A stretch of 64,000 nucleotides of DNA, from NCBI GenBank assembly GCA_965238125.1, contig OZ250179.1:4836001-4900000 (forward strand), in the 5' to 3' direction. The notes beneath the pieces were generated by a model, which was not told where the DNA came from, searched no databases, and worked only from the letters and a program-made list of their open reading frames with translations. This document shows positions 41,426-50,859 of this stretch, piece by piece. Within the stretch, counting starts at the first letter, position 1, and every line of letters starts with the position of its first letter. The DNA comes from UBA6623 sp965238125. Lineage in GTDB: Bacteria > Acidobacteriota > Terriglobia > Bryobacterales > UBA6623. The position numbers and the translations under genes are program-made.

Positions 41426-44020
41426 ATGGTGGACGGAAGTAGAAAGGGTTTCCCAACGGCGGCGCTCACTCTGCTGGTCGCCGCGGCGTTGACCGCATCG
41501 CCGCAGGCGCAGCTCCCTCCCGCCGCGGCCGAAAAGGTCGATTTCACGGGCGACATCCAGCCGCTTCTGGCCGCCCGTTGCCAGGTCTGCCATGGTGCGC
41601 AGGTTCAAATGAACGGCCTACGCCTCGACCGGCGTGTGGACGCGCTTAAAGGCGGCTACTCCGGAGCGGTCGTCGTCCCGGGCGACAGCGGGGCGAGCAA
41701 GCTGATTCAAATGGTCGCCGGGCTGGTCGAAGGCAAGATCATGCCGCCGGCGGGGGATCGGTTGTCGAACGAGGAAATCGGCTTGTTGCGCGGCTGGATC
41801 GATCAGGGCGCCGAGTGGCCCGAAACCGACGCGGTCGAAACGGAAATTTCAAAGGCCCCGAAATCTTCCCATTGGGCTTTTCAGCCGCTTGAGGAGCCAG
41901 CCCGGCCCGAGGCTTCCGACGAAACCTGGGGGCGCAACGAGATTGACCGCTTCGTCCTCGCCAAACTCGAGGCCCAGGGGGTCGCGCCTTCTCCCGAAGC
42001 CGACAAGCCGACGCTGATTCGCCGTTTGAGCCTCGACCTGACGGGCTTGCCGCCTACGCCGGACGAAGTCGCGGCCTTCCTCGCCGCCGACACGGATGAG
42101 GCCTACGAAGCTCTTGTGGAGCGGTTGCTCGATTCGCCCCACTACGGGGAAAGATGGGGCCGGCATTGGTTGGACCTGGCCCGTTACGGCGACAGCCACG
42201 GGTTCCGCGGCGACCAGTTCCGCCCGCACGCTTGGCGCTACCGGCATTGGGTGATCAACGCGTTCAACCAAGATATGCCGTTCGATCAGTTCACGATCGA
42301 GCAAATGGCGGGCGACCTGATTCCCGAGCGCGGCGTCGAGCAGTGGGTCGCCACCGGCTTTCACCGCAACACGCCGACCAATACCGAAGGCGGGTCCGAC
42401 CCCGAGGAGTGGCGCTTTGAGCAGGTGGTCAATCGAACCAATACTTTGGGAACCGTGTGGCTCGGGATTACCGCCGGTTGCGCGCAGTGTCACGACCACA
42501 AGTACGATCCGCTGACGCAGAAGGAATACTATCAACTCTTCGCCTTTTTCAACGACGCCGAGGAGATCAATATCGACGCCCCTCTTCGCGGCGAGCGCGG
42601 CCCTTATCTGCGCGCGCTGCCGGCGTATCAGGCCGAGCGCAACCGCCTGCTCGACGAACACGGCATCCGCGAACAGAAAGCCGTCTGGGAAGAGAAGGTG
42701 CGCTACCACGCCAAGAATCCCGGCGAGGCGAATAATTGGGATGTGGCTTTCGACGAATTGCGAACGTTCGTCGACCTCGGCGAGACGATTCTATTCACGC
42801 CGCCTGAAATTCGTTCGCTGAAATGGGAAAAGCGGATTACCGATCACTTCGTCGCTGATTACTACCAAGTGGTGGGCATGAAGAAGTGGGAGGAGATGGG
42901 TTACAGCGAACTGAAGAAGAAGCTGAAGGAGCTCGATAAGTCGTTGCCGCCCTTCAGCGAGGCGCAGGCGATTCACATCGAACGCATCCCGCGCAAAAGC
43001 TACGTCTTTTTGCGAGGCAGTTTCAAAGACCCCGGTGTCGAAGTCGACCCCGGGACGCCGGCGTGGCTGCATCCGTTCGAGGCCGAGGGGCGGGCGACGC
43101 GACTCGATCTGGGGCGCTGGCTGGCATCGCCTGAAAACGTCGTCACGCCGCGCGTGACGGTCAACCGCATTTGGCAGGAGCTTTTCGGGCGCGGCATCGT
43201 AACGACGTCGGAAAACTTCGGCGCCCAAGGCGACCGACCCTCGCATCCGGGCTTGCTTGATTGGCTGGCGGTCGAATTTCGCGACACCTTGAGCTTCAAG
43301 AAAACGATTAAGACGATCGTCATGTCGGCGGCTTATCGGCAATCTTCGCATGTGCGGGCCGACATCGCCGAGGGCGACCCGGAAAACCTGCTGCTGGCGC
43401 GCCAGGGCCGTTTCCGTTTACCGGCGGAGCTGATCCGAGATTCCACGCTGACGGTCAGTGGTCTGCTCTATCCGAAGGTCGGAGGCCGCAGTGTGCGTCC
43501 GCCGCAACCGGAAGGGGCGAAGCGAATGGGAACGACCGGCGACGGCGGTTGGAAAGTGAGCGAGGGCCCGGACCGTTACCGACGCGGGATGTACATTCAG
43601 TACCAGCGCATGGCGCCCTATCCTTTGTTGACGAACTTCGATATGCCGACCGGTTACGTTGCCGCCTGCCGCCGCGACCGCTCGAATACCCCGCTGCAGG
43701 CTTTGAACTTATTGAACGATCCGGTGTTTATCGAAGCCGCCCAGGCTCTCGCGACGCGGACGTTGGGCGAAGCCGAAGGAACAACAGACCGGCTGAATCA
43801 CGCCTTCAAGCTGTGTTTGGCCCGCGATCCCGACCCGGTGGAGACGGATTGGTTGCAAACATCGCTTGCGGAGCAGCGGTCGATTCTGGTGGCCGATCCC
43901 GGACGAGCGCGGAAGCTGTTTCCCGTGGAGATGGCGGGGTTGGCTCCCGAAGAAGGCGCTGCCTGGGTGGGGATCAGCAGCGTGTTACTGAATTTGGACG
44001 AGTTTTTGACGCGGGAATAG
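41426..44020 (+). CDS. planctomycete cytochrome C/DUF1549/DUF1553 protein (1)
   Basis: An 864-aa exported protein from ATG 41426; the frame is open further upstream. The signal is GFPTAALTLLVAAALTASPQ, then AQ. The N-terminal planctomycete-type cytochrome C domain has heme motif CQVCH at residues 52-56 and KIMPPAGDRLSNEEIGLLRG. DUF1549 follows (RLSLDLTGLPPTPDEVAAFL, HWLDLARYGDSHGFRGDQFR), with a second CxxCH (CAQCH, 352-356) in GCAQCHDHKYDPLTQKEYYQ. The C-terminal DUF1553 has RVTVNRIWQELFGRGIVTTS and CRRDRSNTPLQALNLLNDPV. It is usually paired with a DUF1501 gene, as here. It is probably a periplasmic redox or catabolic protein; substrate unknown. Confidence 0.92.
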   Translation: MVDGSRKGFPTAALTLLVAAALTASPQAQLPPAAAEKVDFTGDIQPLLAARCQVCHGAQVQMNGLRLDRRVDALKGGYSGAVVVPGDSGASKLIQMVAGLVEGKIMPPAGDRLSNEEIGLLRGWIDQGAEWPETDAVETEISKAPKSSHWAFQPLEEPARPEASDETWGRNEIDRFVLAKLEAQGVAPSPEADKPTLIRRLSLDLTGLPPTPDEVAAFLAADTDEAYEALVERLLDSPHYGERWGRHWLDLARYGDSHGFRGDQFRPHAWRYRHWVINAFNQDMPFDQFTIEQMAGDLIPERGVEQWVATGFHRNTPTNTEGGSDPEEWRFEQVVNRTNTLGTVWLGITAGCAQCHDHKYDPLTQKEYYQLFAFFNDAEEINIDAPLRGERGPYLRALPAYQAERNRLLDEHGIREQKAVWEEKVRYHAKNPGEANNWDVAFDELRTFVDLGETILFTPPEIRSLKWEKRITDHFVADYYQVVGMKKWEEMGYSELKKKLKELDKSLPPFSEAQAIHIERIPRKSYVFLRGSFKDPGVEVDPGTPAWLHPFEAEGRATRLDLGRWLASPENVVTPRVTVNRIWQELFGRGIVTTSENFGAQGDRPSHPGLLDWLAVEFRDTLSFKKTIKTIVMSAAYRQSSHVRADIAEGDPENLLLARQGRFRLPAELIRDSTLTVSGLLYPKVGGRSVRPPQPEGAKRMGTTGDGGWKVSEGPDRYRRGMYIQYQRMAPYPLLTNFDMPTGYVAACRRDRSNTPLQALNLLNDPVFIEAAQALATRTLGEAEGTTDRLNHAFKLCLARDPDPVETDWLQTSLAEQRSILVADPGRARKLFPVEMAGLAPEEGAAWVGISSVLLNLDEFLTRE

Positions 44021-44174
44021 GGGCGTAGGGCGTCTACAGAAAAAGCGGAAACAGTCGGGCGCCATGAACCCGCCGATTGATCACGCCGGCATGAAAATGA
44101 GATTCGGCAACGGAGAGGGCCAACCCGACTTGCCGGAAGCACGCGCGGGAGTGGACCCGACCCGTGCGTTGTTT

Positions 44175-44341
44175 CCTGCCGCCCTTTCAGGGCTCGACGA
44201 AATAGGGCCGTCACCTAGGGTTCCGCCGTTCCGGCTCCACCCTAGGCTATATTCCTGGCCCCGTTTCACGGCTCCGGTTTTTCGGATTTTCGCCGGAGCT
44301 GTCGGTCAGCGGGTGAACTTAATGCCCAATACCTTCGAAGG
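44175..44341 (+). repeat. dispersed intergenic repeat, copy d with 3' tail
   Basis: The head is CCTGCCGCCCTTTCAGGGCT, the centre ACCTAGGGTTCCGCCGTTCC with GGCTCCACCCTAGGCTATAT, then CCCCGTTTCACGGCTCCGG. The tail, GTGAACTTAATGCCCAATAC followed by CTTCGAAGG, ends 18 bp before the ATG of the DUF1501 gene. It is the most complete copy together with copy e. Confidence 0.8.
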
Positions 44342-44359
44342 GGGGTTTTCGCAAGAGCC

Positions 44360-45796
44360 ATGACGCTCGATCAATTTGCCGCCATCCAATCCCGCCGCCG
44401 TTTTCTTCAAAACTGCGGAGCCGGGATCAGCACGGCCGCGCTGGCGCACCTGCTCGGGGTCGAAGGCCTCACAGCTGCTTCGAAGGTCTCCGGCGTCAAC
44501 CCGATGGCTCCGCGCCGGCCGCACTTCGAACCCAAGGCGAAAAACGTCATCTTGATGTATCAGTCGGGCGCGCCCAGCCAACTCGACCTTTTCGCCCCCA
44601 AACCCGGTCTGCGCAAATGGCACGGTAAATCCCTGCCGCCGTCGATGACCAAGGACCTCAAGCTGGCCTTCATCAAGCCGAACGCCAAGGTCATGGCCGG
44701 CGCCTACGAGTTCAAGAAATACGGCCAAAGCGGCATGGATTTCTCGGAGTTGGTGCCTCATCTGGGCACTTGCGCCGACGACATCTGCATGATCCACACG
44801 ATGAACACCGAAACGTTCAACCACGACCCGGGCGTGCTGATGTTGACGACCGGGCATACGCAGTTCGGACGGCCGTCGATCGGCGCCTGGGCGGCGTACG
44901 GGTTGGGAAGCGAGTCACAAGATCTGCCGGGCTTCGTCGTGTTGGGCTCGGGCAAGGGGCCGAACGGCGGGTCGAATATCTGGGGCAACGGCTTTCTTCC
45001 CTCGGCCTATCAGGGAACCCGCTTCCGCACGACCGGCGAGCCGATTCTCTATCTGGCGAATAACGAAGGTGTCAGCCGCGAGTTGCAGCGCTCCCGGCTC
45101 GATGTCATTCGCAAACTCAATCAAAAGCGCTACGAAGAGACGGGCGACGTGGAAATCGCGGCTCGCATTAACTCCTATGAATTAGCGTTTCGGATGCAGA
45201 CGGCCGCGCCGGATCTGCTCGACTTTTCCGATGAGCCTCGGCACATCCTCGATTCCTACGGCACCGAAAAAGAGCCGACCCGGGCCTTCGGCACGAATTG
45301 CTTGCTGGCGCGCCGCATGGTCGAGCGCGGCGTTCGCTTCGTCATGCTGACCCACGGCGACTGGGACGCGCATAAGGAAATCGACAAGAACCACCGCGAA
45401 AACTGCGGCATGGTCGACCAACCGGCCGCAGCGTTGATCAAGGACTTGAAACAGCGCGGGCTGCTCGATTCGACGCTGGTGATCTGGAGTAGCGAGTTTG
45501 GCCGCACACCGATGATCCAACTCGACCGCCCCGATGAAGGCGCGGGCCGCGACCATCATCCCGACTGCTACAGCCTGTGGCTGGCCGGCGGCGGCATCAA
45601 ACCCGGGACGATCATTGGCGAAACCGACGAGATCGGCCTAAAAACGGTCAGCGGCAAGGTTCACGTGCATGATCTGCAGGCTACGGTTTTGCATTGCCTA
45701 GGGTTCGACCACGAGAAGCTGACCTATCATCACCAGGGGCGTGATTTTCGGTTGACGGATGTGGGCGGGAAGATTGTTGACCAAATGTTGGCATAA
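44360..45796 (+). CDS. DUF1501 exported protein (1)
   Basis: A 478-aa protein of the DUF1501 family (alkaline phosphatase/sulfatase-like fold). The N-terminus QSRRRFLQNCGAGISTAALA is a twin-arginine signal. Conserved blocks are AKNVILMYQSGAPSQLDLFA, CADDICMIHTMNTETFNHDP, RRMVERGVRFVMLTHGDWDA, LVIWSSEFGRTPMIQLDRPD, and GRDHHPDCYSLWLAGGGIKP with likely metal ligands. It ends HQGRDFRLTDVGGKIVDQ. DUF1501 proteins are nearly always partnered with a DUF1549/1553 protein, encoded next door on both sides. The true activity of the pair is not established. Confidence 0.93.
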   Translation: MTLDQFAAIQSRRRFLQNCGAGISTAALAHLLGVEGLTAASKVSGVNPMAPRRPHFEPKAKNVILMYQSGAPSQLDLFAPKPGLRKWHGKSLPPSMTKDLKLAFIKPNAKVMAGAYEFKKYGQSGMDFSELVPHLGTCADDICMIHTMNTETFNHDPGVLMLTTGHTQFGRPSIGAWAAYGLGSESQDLPGFVVLGSGKGPNGGSNIWGNGFLPSAYQGTRFRTTGEPILYLANNEGVSRELQRSRLDVIRKLNQKRYEETGDVEIAARINSYELAFRMQTAAPDLLDFSDEPRHILDSYGTEKEPTRAFGTNCLLARRMVERGVRFVMLTHGDWDAHKEIDKNHRENCGMVDQPAAALIKDLKQRGLLDSTLVIWSSEFGRTPMIQLDRPDEGAGRDHHPDCYSLWLAGGGIKPGTIIGETDEIGLKTVSGKVHVHDLQATVLHCLGFDHEKLTYHHQGRDFRLTDVGGKIVDQMLA

Positions 45797-45848
45797 ATGT
45801 ACTAAAATGGACGCGAAGACAAACGCGAAGTATCCGGAAAATAGAAAA

Positions 45849-45874
45849 CAAACCGGAGAGCGCCGGGTTTTTTT
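45849..45874 (+). terminator. possible Rho-independent terminator
   Basis: AAACCGG, a 6-nt loop, and CCGGGTTTTTTT form an imperfect stem with one bulged G followed by seven T. It sits 53 bp behind the DUF1501 stop and 14 bp before the ATG at 45888. It could also attenuate the next gene. Confidence 0.4.
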
Positions 45875-45887
45875 CGTGAGACATCCT

Positions 45888-48491
45888 ATGATTCGCGCTC
45901 GAAAGACCGCCGCTTGTTTGCGGTTCCTCCTGCCGGTAATTTTCCTGGTCCCCACCGGGACCGCGCAGACCTCCACCGAACTGCCTCCCCCGGTGGCCGA
46001 CAAAGTCGATTTCGGCCGCGACATTCAACCTCTGTTTGCCGAGCGTTGCACGGTTTGCCACGGCGAATTGCAACAGTTGAGCGGCCTGCGCCTCGATCGC
46101 CGGTCGTCCGCGATGAAAGGCGGCTATTCCGGGGCCGTCATTGTTCCTCATAAGAGTGCTGAGAGCAAACTGATCCGCATCACGGCCGGCACGTTGAAGG
46201 ACGTTATCATGCCGCCGGTCGGCGACCGCTTGACGGCGCGGGAAGTCGGCCTATTGCGTGCTTGGATCGACCAGGGTGCTCCTTGGCCCGAGGAAACAGA
46301 AAGCGCCGACGGCGGACACTCGAGTGGGCTGTCGCATTGGGCCTATCGTCCGCTGAAAAAGCCGGCCGATCCCAATGTGGCCGGCGAAAAATGGGCGAGG
46401 AATTCGATCGACCGTTTCGTTCTGGCGAGGCTCGAAAAAGAGGGCGTCGAGCCGTCGCCGGAAGCCGACAAGTACACGCTGTTTCGACGGCTGCACCTCG
46501 ACCTGACCGGCCTGCCCCCGGCTCCGGACGAGATCGCCGCCTATGCCGCCGACCCGAGCTCCGACGCCTACGAGGCCTGGGTCGATCGCCTGCTTGATTC
46601 GGAACACTACGGCGAAAAGTGGGCCATGCAATGGCTCGACCTGGCGCGCTACGCCGACAGCGACGGATATGAAAAAGACCTCGTTCGGCCGCACGCCTGG
46701 CGTTACCGTCACTGGGTGATTAACGCGCTCAATGACGACATGCGGTTCGATCAGTTCACGATCGAGCAAATCGCCGGCGACCTGTTGCCTAACGCCGACA
46801 CCGAGCAGAGAGTCGCGACGGGCTTTCATCGCAATACGCTGAAGAACCGCGAGGGCGGCGTCAAGATCGAGCAGTTCCGCTTCGAGGAAGTTGTTGACCG
46901 CGCCAATACCGTCGGCACCGTCTGGATGGGCCTGACCGTCGGCTGCACGCAATGCCACGACCACAAATACGACCCCATCACGCAAAAGGATTACTACAGC
47001 CTCTTTGCTTTCTTTAACAACGCCGACGAGGTCAATATCGACGCTCCCTTGGCCGGCGAAATGGGGCCGTATCTGTCGCAGCTTCCCCGCTACCGGGTCG
47101 AACGCGACAAGTTACTGCGCGACAACCGCGTCTACGAACTGATGCCGCCCTGGGAAGAGAAGATGCGTTTGGCGGCGCGCAATCCCGGCAAGTGGACTGA
47201 CTGGGATCACGCCTACGACGCGCTCGGCAAATATCTCGACAACGGCCACGGCAACCTCGAAAAAGACCCCGCCGACCGCACCCGCAAAGAGGCCGACGGA
47301 ATCATCGATCACTTCGTCAAGAACTACCACCGCGTCATCACCAAGGAGTTCAACGAAGAACTCAACTACGAGGACATCTTCGAGAAGATCCAGCAGCACA
47401 AGGAGGAGTTTCCTTCGATCAGCGAAGCCCAAGCGATCGCCGAAAGCCCTGAAAACCGCAAGAGCCATATCCATATTCGCGGCGCATGGAACAAAACCGG
47501 CATCGAAGTCTCGCCCGACGTGCCCGCGTTTCTCGGCGCGTTGCCCGATGCGGCTGAAGCCTCACGCGTCGACTTGGCCCAGTGGATCGTTTCGGAGAAT
47601 AATCCCCTGACGGCCCGCGTCACCGTGAATCGTATCTGGCAGGAATATTTCGGGGCCGGGTTAGTGCTGACGTCGGAGAATTTCGGCAGCCAGGGCGAGG
47701 AGCCCTCTCATCCGGGACTGCTCGATTGGCTGGCGGCGGACTTCGTTGAGGGCGGCTGGAGTTTGAAGAAAGTCCACAAGACGATTGTGATGTCGGCGGC
47801 CTATCGGCAGTCCTCGGCCGTGCGTCCCGAGCTCGACGCCCGCGACCCGGACAATCGGCTGCTGGCCCGCCAGCGGCGTCTGCGCTTGCCGGCGGAGCTG
47901 TTGCGCGATTCGACCCTGGCGGTCAGCGGGCTGCTTTATCCCAAGATCGGGGGCCCCAGCGTGCGGCCTCCGCTGCCCAAGGGAGTCACCGATTTGTCGT
48001 ACGCCGATTCCATCGAGTGGCCCGAGAGCACGGGGAAAGACAAGTACCGCCGCGGGCTCTACGTATTGCTGCAACGGACGATCCCGTATCCGCAAATGGC
48101 CGCCTTCGACGCCACCGCGCGGGAGGTTGCGCTGTGCCGCCGCGAGCGCTCGAATACGCCTCTGCAGTCGTTGAACTTATTGAATGACCCGGTGTTTATG
48201 GAAGCGGCTCAGGCCTTCGCGGTGCGCATCTTGAGTGAAGCCGAGCAAAACTTCGACGATCGGCTGCGCTACGCGTTTCAGGTCGCTCTGGCGCGCCCGC
48301 CCAGCGATGGCGAAGTCGAATCACTGGGCGGATATTACCGCCGCCAAACGGGCATTTTCGAGCAAGAGCCCGGAGCCGCGGAGAAGGTCGCCCCTGTCGA
48401 TCTCGCCGGCATCAGCCGCATCGAAACCGCCGCCTGGACGGGACTAAGCAGCGTTCTACTCAACCTTGACGAGTTCATTACGAGAGAATAG
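45888..48491 (+). CDS. planctomycete cytochrome C/DUF1549/DUF1553 protein (2)
   Basis: An 867-aa paralogue of the protein at 41426, from ATG 45888. The signal is TAACLRFLLPVIFLVPTGTA. The heme motif CTVCH lies at residues 54-58 and a second, CTQCH, at 353-357 in GCTQCHDHKYDPITQKDYYS. DUF1549 (RLHLDLTGLPPAPDEIAAYA, QWLDLARYADSDGYEKDLVR) and DUF1553 (RVTVNRIWQEYFGAGLVLTS, CRRERSNTPLQSLNLLNDPV) are complete. The middle region (about 410-540) differs from its paralogue more than the ends do, which may reflect partner or substrate specificity. It is paired with the DUF1501 gene at 49367, but one unrelated gene lies between them. Confidence 0.92.
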   Translation: MIRARKTAACLRFLLPVIFLVPTGTAQTSTELPPPVADKVDFGRDIQPLFAERCTVCHGELQQLSGLRLDRRSSAMKGGYSGAVIVPHKSAESKLIRITAGTLKDVIMPPVGDRLTAREVGLLRAWIDQGAPWPEETESADGGHSSGLSHWAYRPLKKPADPNVAGEKWARNSIDRFVLARLEKEGVEPSPEADKYTLFRRLHLDLTGLPPAPDEIAAYAADPSSDAYEAWVDRLLDSEHYGEKWAMQWLDLARYADSDGYEKDLVRPHAWRYRHWVINALNDDMRFDQFTIEQIAGDLLPNADTEQRVATGFHRNTLKNREGGVKIEQFRFEEVVDRANTVGTVWMGLTVGCTQCHDHKYDPITQKDYYSLFAFFNNADEVNIDAPLAGEMGPYLSQLPRYRVERDKLLRDNRVYELMPPWEEKMRLAARNPGKWTDWDHAYDALGKYLDNGHGNLEKDPADRTRKEADGIIDHFVKNYHRVITKEFNEELNYEDIFEKIQQHKEEFPSISEAQAIAESPENRKSHIHIRGAWNKTGIEVSPDVPAFLGALPDAAEASRVDLAQWIVSENNPLTARVTVNRIWQEYFGAGLVLTSENFGSQGEEPSHPGLLDWLAADFVEGGWSLKKVHKTIVMSAAYRQSSAVRPELDARDPDNRLLARQRRLRLPAELLRDSTLAVSGLLYPKIGGPSVRPPLPKGVTDLSYADSIEWPESTGKDKYRRGLYVLLQRTIPYPQMAAFDATAREVALCRRERSNTPLQSLNLLNDPVFMEAAQAFAVRILSEAEQNFDDRLRYAFQVALARPPSDGEVESLGGYYRRQTGIFEQEPGAAEKVAPVDLAGISRIETAAWTGLSSVLLNLDEFITRE

Positions 48492-48533
48492 AGGTGTCTG
48501 TCATTGGCGCGCCAAGGATCGGAGGTGGCAGCC

Positions 48534-49274
48534 GTGAAATTGAAACCTCGAGAAATTCGATTCCCAATCGACATCTTCAGCCCGGACACCATGCCGATGG
48601 CGAGGCTTGCAGAATACATGCAGGGGTTCGCCGCACTTCTCGGCTATCGCGACAGCGTGCACTTCTCTCGAGTCGAGCCCGGCAGCACCGTTCTGGTGGC
48701 GCGGGTCGAACCCCAAGACGAGCCGAAGGTTCGAGAGCGCGTCCGGCGTGCAAGCAAGCACGTCGCCCCCAAAGACGCCGCAGACGCCTACCGGAAGATT
48801 GACGCCATGTTGCGCGACGACAACGCTGTGGGAGAAGTCATTGAACCGGATGGGGAGAAGCTTATCGAGTTTCCGGGGCGAGTCAAAAAGCAGTTTGACA
48901 TCGTGGGTCCAGTGAGCGAACAGGGCACGCTGGATGGCATCCCGATCGTTGTCGGGGGACAACGTGAGCTGGTGCCGGTTCATTTGGAAGACGGGGACGG
49001 CACGATCCACCACTGCGAAGCCAAGAGAGACATCGCCAAGCGCCTCGCGAAACATCTTTTCGAACAGCCGGTTAGAGTCCAGGGTCTGGGTCGCCGGCTG
49101 CGGGATAAAAGCGGCAAGTGGGAGTTGCTAAGCTTCCGAATTCACGACTCTTCTCTACTGCAAGCGCGCTCGTTGGACGAGTCCATAGGGCAGCTCAAAG
49201 AGGCTCACAAAAAGAGCGAATGGAGTAAGACGGAAGATCCGTTGGCTGAATTGGATGCCATCAGGAACGGATAA
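48534..49274 (+). CDS. conserved hypothetical protein, unknown function
   Basis: A soluble protein of 246 aa from GTG 48534 (GGAGGTGG 5 bp upstream); a TTG at 48504 with GAGGTG upstream would give 256 aa. It has no signal peptide or helix long enough for a membrane. The sequence includes RFPIDIFSPDTMPMARLAEY, HFSRVEPGSTVLVARVEPQD, GLDG-like turns and GWEL/SFRIHDSSLL near the C-terminus. I recall similar uncharacterised proteins in scattered bacteria but no assigned role. It is a cytosolic-looking gene inserted between a DUF1549/1553 gene and its DUF1501 partner, with different codon flavour (more AAG and CGA), which suggests insertion into the locus. Confidence 0.75.
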   Translation: MKLKPREIRFPIDIFSPDTMPMARLAEYMQGFAALLGYRDSVHFSRVEPGSTVLVARVEPQDEPKVRERVRRASKHVAPKDAADAYRKIDAMLRDDNAVGEVIEPDGEKLIEFPGRVKKQFDIVGPVSEQGTLDGIPIVVGGQRELVPVHLEDGDGTIHHCEAKRDIAKRLAKHLFEQPVRVQGLGRRLRDKSGKWELLSFRIHDSSLLQARSLDESIGQLKEAHKKSEWSKTEDPLAELDAIRNG

Positions 49275-49366
49275 GAATGGCGGGCGGGCGGGACTTACCT
49301 CTGCCGCCGGAAGACCCGCAGGGTACTCTGTTTGAGCAAGGAAAAACAGAAAAGGGATAATCCCGA

Positions 49367-50803
49367 ATGAACCTCCGCGACTTCCAGCGCATTCAGACTA
49401 GACGCCACTTTTTTAGGTTCGCGGCGGGCGGCATCGAGACAGTCGCTCTGGCTCACTTGCTCGGGCGTGACGGGCTTGCCGCGCCGCGTGAGTTGCCGAA
49501 GGTCAATCCCCTGGCCCCGCGCGAGCCCCACTTCACGCCCAAGGCCAAGAACGTCATCTTTTTGCTGATGGCCGGCGGGCCGAGCCAAATCGATCTCTAC
49601 GACCCCAAGCCCGAATTGCAAAAGCGACACGGGCAGGCCTTGCCGGCCTCGCTGACGAAAGACCTCAAGCTGGCTTTCATCAAGCCTTCCGCCAAGGTTC
49701 TCGGCAGCCCGCGGGAATTTCGCAAGTACGGGCAAAGCGGCACCGAATTTTCCGACTACATTCCCCATATCGCCTCTCACGCCGACGACATCGCCGTCAT
49801 TCGCTCGATGCACACCGAGGCGTTCAATCATCACCCGGGGCAGGCCATGCTGATGAGCGGCAGCACGATAGCCGGACGGCCGACGGTCGGCTCCTGGGTC
49901 AGCTACGGCCTCGGCAGCGAGGCGGACGACCTGCCGGCCTTCGTCGTACTCAGCTCGGGACGAGGCGCCAGCGCGGGCTCCACGAATTGGTCGAGCGGCT
50001 TCCTGCCCTCCACCTATCAGGGCGTCAACTTTCGCGGCAGCGGCGATCCGATTCTCTATCTCACGAACCCGCCCGGCGTCAGCGCCGAGACCCAGCGAGC
50101 CCGACTCGACGCGATTCGCGAGCTCAACGAAGCCCGCTACCAAGACACCGGCGATCTGGAAATCGCCTCGCGCATTCATTCTTACGAGTTGGCCTTTCGG
50201 ATGCAGACCGCCGCCCCCGAGCTGCTCGATTTTTCGAATGAATCGAAAGCGACGCTGGATTCCTACGGCGTCGGCGAAGAGCCCACCAACGCCTACGGGA
50301 CAAACTGCCTGCTGGCCCGGCGGATGGTCGAGCGTGGCGTGCGGGTCGTGTTGCTGGTCCATGCCAGTTGGGACCACCATCAGAAAGTCGACGAAAAGCT
50401 AGCCGAGTATTGCGGCGCCACCGACGCGCCTGTCGGGGCTCTGCTGGGAGACCTTAAGCAGCGCGGCCTACTCGACGAAACCATGGTCGTGTGGGGCGGG
50501 GAATTCGGCCGCACGCCGATGGGGCAACTCGAGCGGCTCGACGAGGCCGCCGGCCGCGACCACCACCCCGACTGCTTTTCGATGTGGGCCGCCGGCGGCG
50601 GCATCCAGGGCGGGCAGGTGATCGGGCGAACCGACGACCTCGGGCTGAACATTGCCGAAGACCCTGTTCACATCCACGACTTGCAGGCCACCATGCTGCA
50701 CGCATTGGGCCTGGAGCACACGCGGCTCACCTACAACTTCATGGGCCGCGCATTCCGCTTGACCGACGTGGGCGGGAATGTGGTCGAGAAGCTGGTGTCG
50801 TAA
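49367..50803 (+). CDS. DUF1501 exported protein (2)
   Basis: A 478-aa paralogue of the gene at 44360, with the same length. The N-terminus QTRRHFFRFAAGGIETVALA is a weaker twin-arginine-type signal (RRHFF). Conserved blocks are AKNVIFLLMAGGPSQIDLYD, ADDIAVIRSMHTEAFNHHPG, VWGGEFGRTPMGQLERLDEA and GRDHHPDCFSMWAAGGGIQG; the C-terminus is AFRLTDVGGNVVEKLVS. It is expected in the periplasm together with the DUF1549/1553 protein at 45888. It is the last gene of the co-directional cluster that starts at 38 kb. Confidence 0.93.
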   Translation: MNLRDFQRIQTRRHFFRFAAGGIETVALAHLLGRDGLAAPRELPKVNPLAPREPHFTPKAKNVIFLLMAGGPSQIDLYDPKPELQKRHGQALPASLTKDLKLAFIKPSAKVLGSPREFRKYGQSGTEFSDYIPHIASHADDIAVIRSMHTEAFNHHPGQAMLMSGSTIAGRPTVGSWVSYGLGSEADDLPAFVVLSSGRGASAGSTNWSSGFLPSTYQGVNFRGSGDPILYLTNPPGVSAETQRARLDAIRELNEARYQDTGDLEIASRIHSYELAFRMQTAAPELLDFSNESKATLDSYGVGEEPTNAYGTNCLLARRMVERGVRVVLLVHASWDHHQKVDEKLAEYCGATDAPVGALLGDLKQRGLLDETMVVWGGEFGRTPMGQLERLDEAAGRDHHPDCFSMWAAGGGIQGGQVIGRTDDLGLNIAEDPVHIHDLQATMLHALGLEHTRLTYNFMGRAFRLTDVGGNVVEKLVS

Positions 50804-50859
50804 GAGAACAAGCGGCCGGCAAGCGCTTCGCCGAGCGAGCCGGCGATTGAGCGGACCCC

